A DNA stretch of 10,233 bases from Parastagonospora avenae f. sp. tritici 18332-5 (taxonomy: Eukaryota > Ascomycota > Dothideomycetes > Pleosporales > Phaeosphaeriaceae): assembly GCA_022559985.1 (NCBI GenBank), contig JAFJTR010000231.1:1-10233 (forward strand), read 5' to 3'. A model generated the notes under the pieces. The model was not told the origin of the DNA and searched no databases. It worked only from the letters and a program-made list of their open reading frames with translations. Of the stretch, positions 8,196-10,233 are shown one piece after another. The position numbers were made by a program, and so were the translations under genes. Numbering within the stretch: position 1 is the first letter of the stretch; each line of letters begins with the position of its first letter.

Positions 8196-8452
8196 GCCAA
8201 GTCAGCCATTACGTTGTAAGCATATGTCCAGAAACGATGGTCTACTAGGGGCGTTTGATGGAGCGGAGACTGAGCCAGCCGCGCAGCACCCTTAAGAGCT
8301 TACCAAGGAAAACGGGCGGCTTGTTGTCTCCTTGCCTCTTTCTTTAGACACGTAAATTGTTGCTCGCCTTGTATACTTCGCCTATATCGAGGCACGCCTT
8401 TTCTGTGGCCCTTTACGTCGTTGTTCTGTCTTACAAAACGACTGCCCAATTA
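8196..8452. other. Upstream region of the secreted-protein gene, no other gene seen
   Basis: No supported coding sequence. The 3' half follows the stop codon of the minus-strand remnant at 8453-8701, so it could be that remnant's 3' region as well as the promoter of the gene at 7580-8101. Confidence 0.35.
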
Positions 8453-8701
8453 TCAGTACATAAAGCGCGAAGTCTTCGTAGCGCGTACCTCGTCACGCAG
8501 GGGCTGCCGGATGCCGTTCTTCCACACCTTCGGTGCTTTACCGGTCGTCTTGCTCGTTTTCTCAAACCATTTGTTCAATTGCCGCTGGCTCATAGTACTG
8601 TCGGGCGCGTACGTTATTTCGCTGTCGTTAGTATCTCTTCCATCGTTACTATGCCGGCTACTGGTAAGGTGATGGAGAAGCCGTTGTCGAGATCTTGTAG
8701 C
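8453..8701 (-). pseudogene. Basic coding-like remnant, unrecognised
   Basis: An open minus-strand frame of 82 residues ends in TGA at 8453-8455 and starts just after an in-frame TGA (8702-8704). It includes an internal ATG at 8591-8593 that would give 46 residues. The C-terminal part looks protein-like: MSQRQLNKWFEKTSKTTGKA, then PKVWKNGIRQPLRDEV, ending SRFMY. About a quarter of those 46 residues are K or R, with few acidic residues, as in nucleic-acid-binding tails. It has no clear start, and nothing coding was found upstream in any frame. It is most likely the tail of a decayed gene, perhaps of a transposable element, since the transposase relic at 487-1206 also ends in a basic tail with MY. 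I do not recognise the family. Confidence 0.33.
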
Positions 8702-8704
8702 TCA

Positions 8705-9300
8705 TGGGCGTTAGATATAGAACTGGCGTGACAGAACATAGCGCTGAATCAAGCGGGCTTTGGTGAGTAGCGGCCACTGCAAAGATCTCCAGCATGGTAC
8801 TACTCACTGAGGCAGCGATACTACCGTGTGGATGTTGTGCGTGTTTAGACAATATACAATCATACGATAGTCATCTATGGTTCTACTCGACGCTTACAGC
8901 GCGCTGATGTGCGAGACTTCGGTCCCCAAGATGCTCTCACAGAAAGTCGGGCAGAGTGCGCCCATGCATAGACAGCCTGACGCATGGCAAGCGAGCTATC
9001 CTGTAGATAGAGACTGAGGTGGTATGTTCTCAACATAAGGACCGGGAACACATAGAAGGACTAGCGTAATGGTTTTCTGATTTCGTACTGCTGTTATCTG
9101 TGACCATGCCAGCCGTCTCCAACAACAGTTCCGCGACAAAGGCTCTAGCTTTTTGCAGAGGGTGTTTCTCGGCCGTCGGTCCCGCTCGTTTGCGTTGTAC
9201 AAAATTCAGATTTCTTGATCCTGGAAGGAGAAAGTTGGCTCACGTGATGGATACATCGGCGGACTAGATCCATATCGAGAGTGTATAATGCCGAATTGCC
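8705..9300. other. Gene-free stretch before repeat copy 2
   Basis: No frame on either strand has recognisable protein features. The longest, on the minus strand at 8658-8852, has no ATG start at its end. An 8-bp inverted repeat (gtgagtag at 8763-8770 with ctactcac at 8800-8807) is the only structure seen. Sequence just before 9301 is weakly similar to that before 7131, so the duplicated unit may be longer than the well-conserved core. Confidence 0.35.
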
Positions 9301-9469
9301 CTGCAGCTGTCGTCGCAAACCCGAAGCAAGTGGGATAACACAACATGGCTGATTCGTGGATCTTTGACCAGGTATACGGGCGGACCTCGTTGCACACATG
9401 TTTTCGTGTTGTGGTCGTGACCAATATGGTGTCAATCTAGAGCGCATGGAGTCTGCGTGCCCTAGCCAT
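9301..9469. repeat. Direct repeat, copy 2 of 2
   Basis: Second copy of the 7131-7297 sequence, same orientation, 2170 bp downstream. On the minus strand the shared frame reads TKTCVQRGPPVYLVKDP, ISHVVLSHLLRV and CDDSCRAI, longer than in copy 1, then stops. A 1-nt insertion upstream breaks the link to the shared ATGCGCTCT. Each copy is thus damaged at a different place, as expected of two decaying copies of one ancestral sequence. Confidence 0.7.
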
Positions 9470-9729
9470 CATGCTTATCATGATGATGATGCTTACGCTG
9501 CCCTATGTCGCGCCGGTAAATCCGTCAATCATCATTACGTTTGTTCCTATAGTATATTCCACCAGCAGATGTGCTCTTTAGAGGACGGCGGGCTTACATT
9601 CGCACACAAGGCTGACCCCAAGCTCTGAGGACACTGCCATGGCTATCACACATACATCTAGCCCAACAATTACAAGTGTACGGTCACTGTAGCTAACACC
9701 ATTTAGACTGCAATCATATTGAAATAGGA
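9470..9729. other. Gene-free stretch after repeat copy 2
   Basis: A plus-strand frame (ATG 9398 to TGA 9626-9628, 76 residues) crosses this stretch. It starts inside the repeat, is His/Asp-rich because of a local CATGATGATGATG run near 9478-9492, has no signal peptide, and its counterpart in repeat copy 1 is interrupted early. I do not count it as a gene. Nothing else is seen. Confidence 0.35.
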
Positions 9730-10146
9730 ATGTGCTGCGAGAAGTTCTATCATACAGCGTCGAATTTTTCCAAAATCAGCATGAACATAGATGAGCTTCT
9801 GAACTTCCAACTATGGTCTCGGACGTGGCTGGAAGCGAGCTTCCTTGCAGGCGACCAGTGTTATGCCGGAATTCAGCAGCGCAGATCCCTTCTAGGAGAC
9901 CCCACACGCCTTTTGAACCTCGAACCATCTGGAGGATTTCAAGACTCGCGCTGCCATGACCTTGTCTTCTATGGATATCCATGCATGAACAAGTGCTTCC
10001 CTACGTTCCAGGATGTACAAAGCGAACGATATAGACGTTTGAATCACCAAGCAGACCGAACTGTATCTCACCGCACACCGTGTATTCAGTCCTTCGATTG
10101 GACCTTGCCTATCATCCAAGACGCCGATCCCAATCTGTCGCAGTGA
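9730..10146 (+). CDS. Unrecognised open frame, possible exon running off the window
   Basis: 138 codons from ATG at 9730 (a second in-frame ATG lies at 9781) to TGA at 10144-10146. Residues are mixed and protein-like, with eight cysteines but no signal peptide, membrane segment or motif that I recognise. The stop overlaps GTGAGT (10143-10148), a strong fungal splice donor, so the frame may be an exon whose intron extends to an acceptor at about 10219 or 10227 or beyond the window. Against it, codon usage shows no strong bias, and overlapping open frames exist on the minus strand at 9776-9982 and 9892-10152. It is at best a hypothetical gene. Confidence 0.28.
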   Translation: MCCEKFYHTASNFSKISMNIDELLNFQLWSRTWLEASFLAGDQCYAGIQQRRSLLGDPTRLLNLEPSGGFQDSRCHDLVFYGYPCMNKCFPTFQDVQSERYRRLNHQADRTVSHRTPCIQSFDWTLPIIQDADPNLSQ

Positions 10147-10233
10147 GTGCAAGCAGTGCGCAAGGAATTGAGGATTGAACTGAGTTGTTATTGTATGTAG
10201 CTATGAGCAATCTATATAGTAAATCAGAGATTG

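Noticed and set aside
8357..8852. Plus-strand frame 8357-8731 and minus-strand frame 8658-8852
   Set aside because: Both start at non-ATG codons. The plus frame lies opposite a more protein-like minus-strand frame, and neither shows family features.
9398..9628. Cys- and His-rich plus-strand frame
   Set aside because: No signal peptide, begins inside the duplicated repeat, and its counterpart in the other copy is interrupted by an early stop.

Overview
This is accessory chromatin from a filamentous ascomycete. The evidence is a full-length HET-NACHT-WD40 allorecognition gene with a 50-nt fungal-type intron, a decayed pogo/Fot1-like transposase, AT/TpA-rich spacers and a TATA-box-driven secreted-protein gene. 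The style of the HET-NACHT-WD40 protein and the transposase tail suggests a Dothideomycete, probably Pleosporales. That placement is from memory of related sequences and has not been tested by a search.

Layout. 1-93 is a nest of inverted repeats around a perfect 20-bp palindrome. 94-486 is AT-rich, gene-free and contains two short telomere-like motifs. 487-1206 is the C-terminal remnant of a DDE transposase interrupted by one in-frame stop. 1207-1808 is the gene-free upstream region of the main gene. 1809-6289 (+) is the main gene: exon 1 encodes HET and NACHT, and exon 2 encodes a linker, 13 near-identical 42-residue WD40 repeats, a fourteenth degenerate blade and a C-terminal cap. 6290-7130 is AT-rich 3' flank. 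7131-7297 and 9301-9469 are two direct copies of a ~168-bp sequence, about 88% identical by hand alignment. Between them lie a minus-strand secreted cysteine-rich protein gene with one internal stop (7580-8101) and a short, basic, coding-like minus-strand remnant (8453-8701). 9730-10146 is an unrecognised plus-strand open frame that may be an exon running off the window.

How it fits together. The central gene belongs to the NLR-like HNWD family known from Podospora (het-d, het-e, het-r). The WD40 array senses a partner, the NACHT ATPase oligomerises and the HET domain triggers cell death. Read naively, it looks like two overlapping broken ORFs in different frames. A phase-0 intron at 4062-4111 joins them into a predicted 1476-residue protein that looks intact. 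The repeats are almost identical outside a few positions, which is the signature of a diversifying recognition surface maintained by repeat shuffling. The surroundings (dead transposon, duplicated degenerate segment, broken secreted-protein gene) are typical of a fast-evolving, repeat-rich compartment. I see no sign of a second gene that must act with the HNWD protein.
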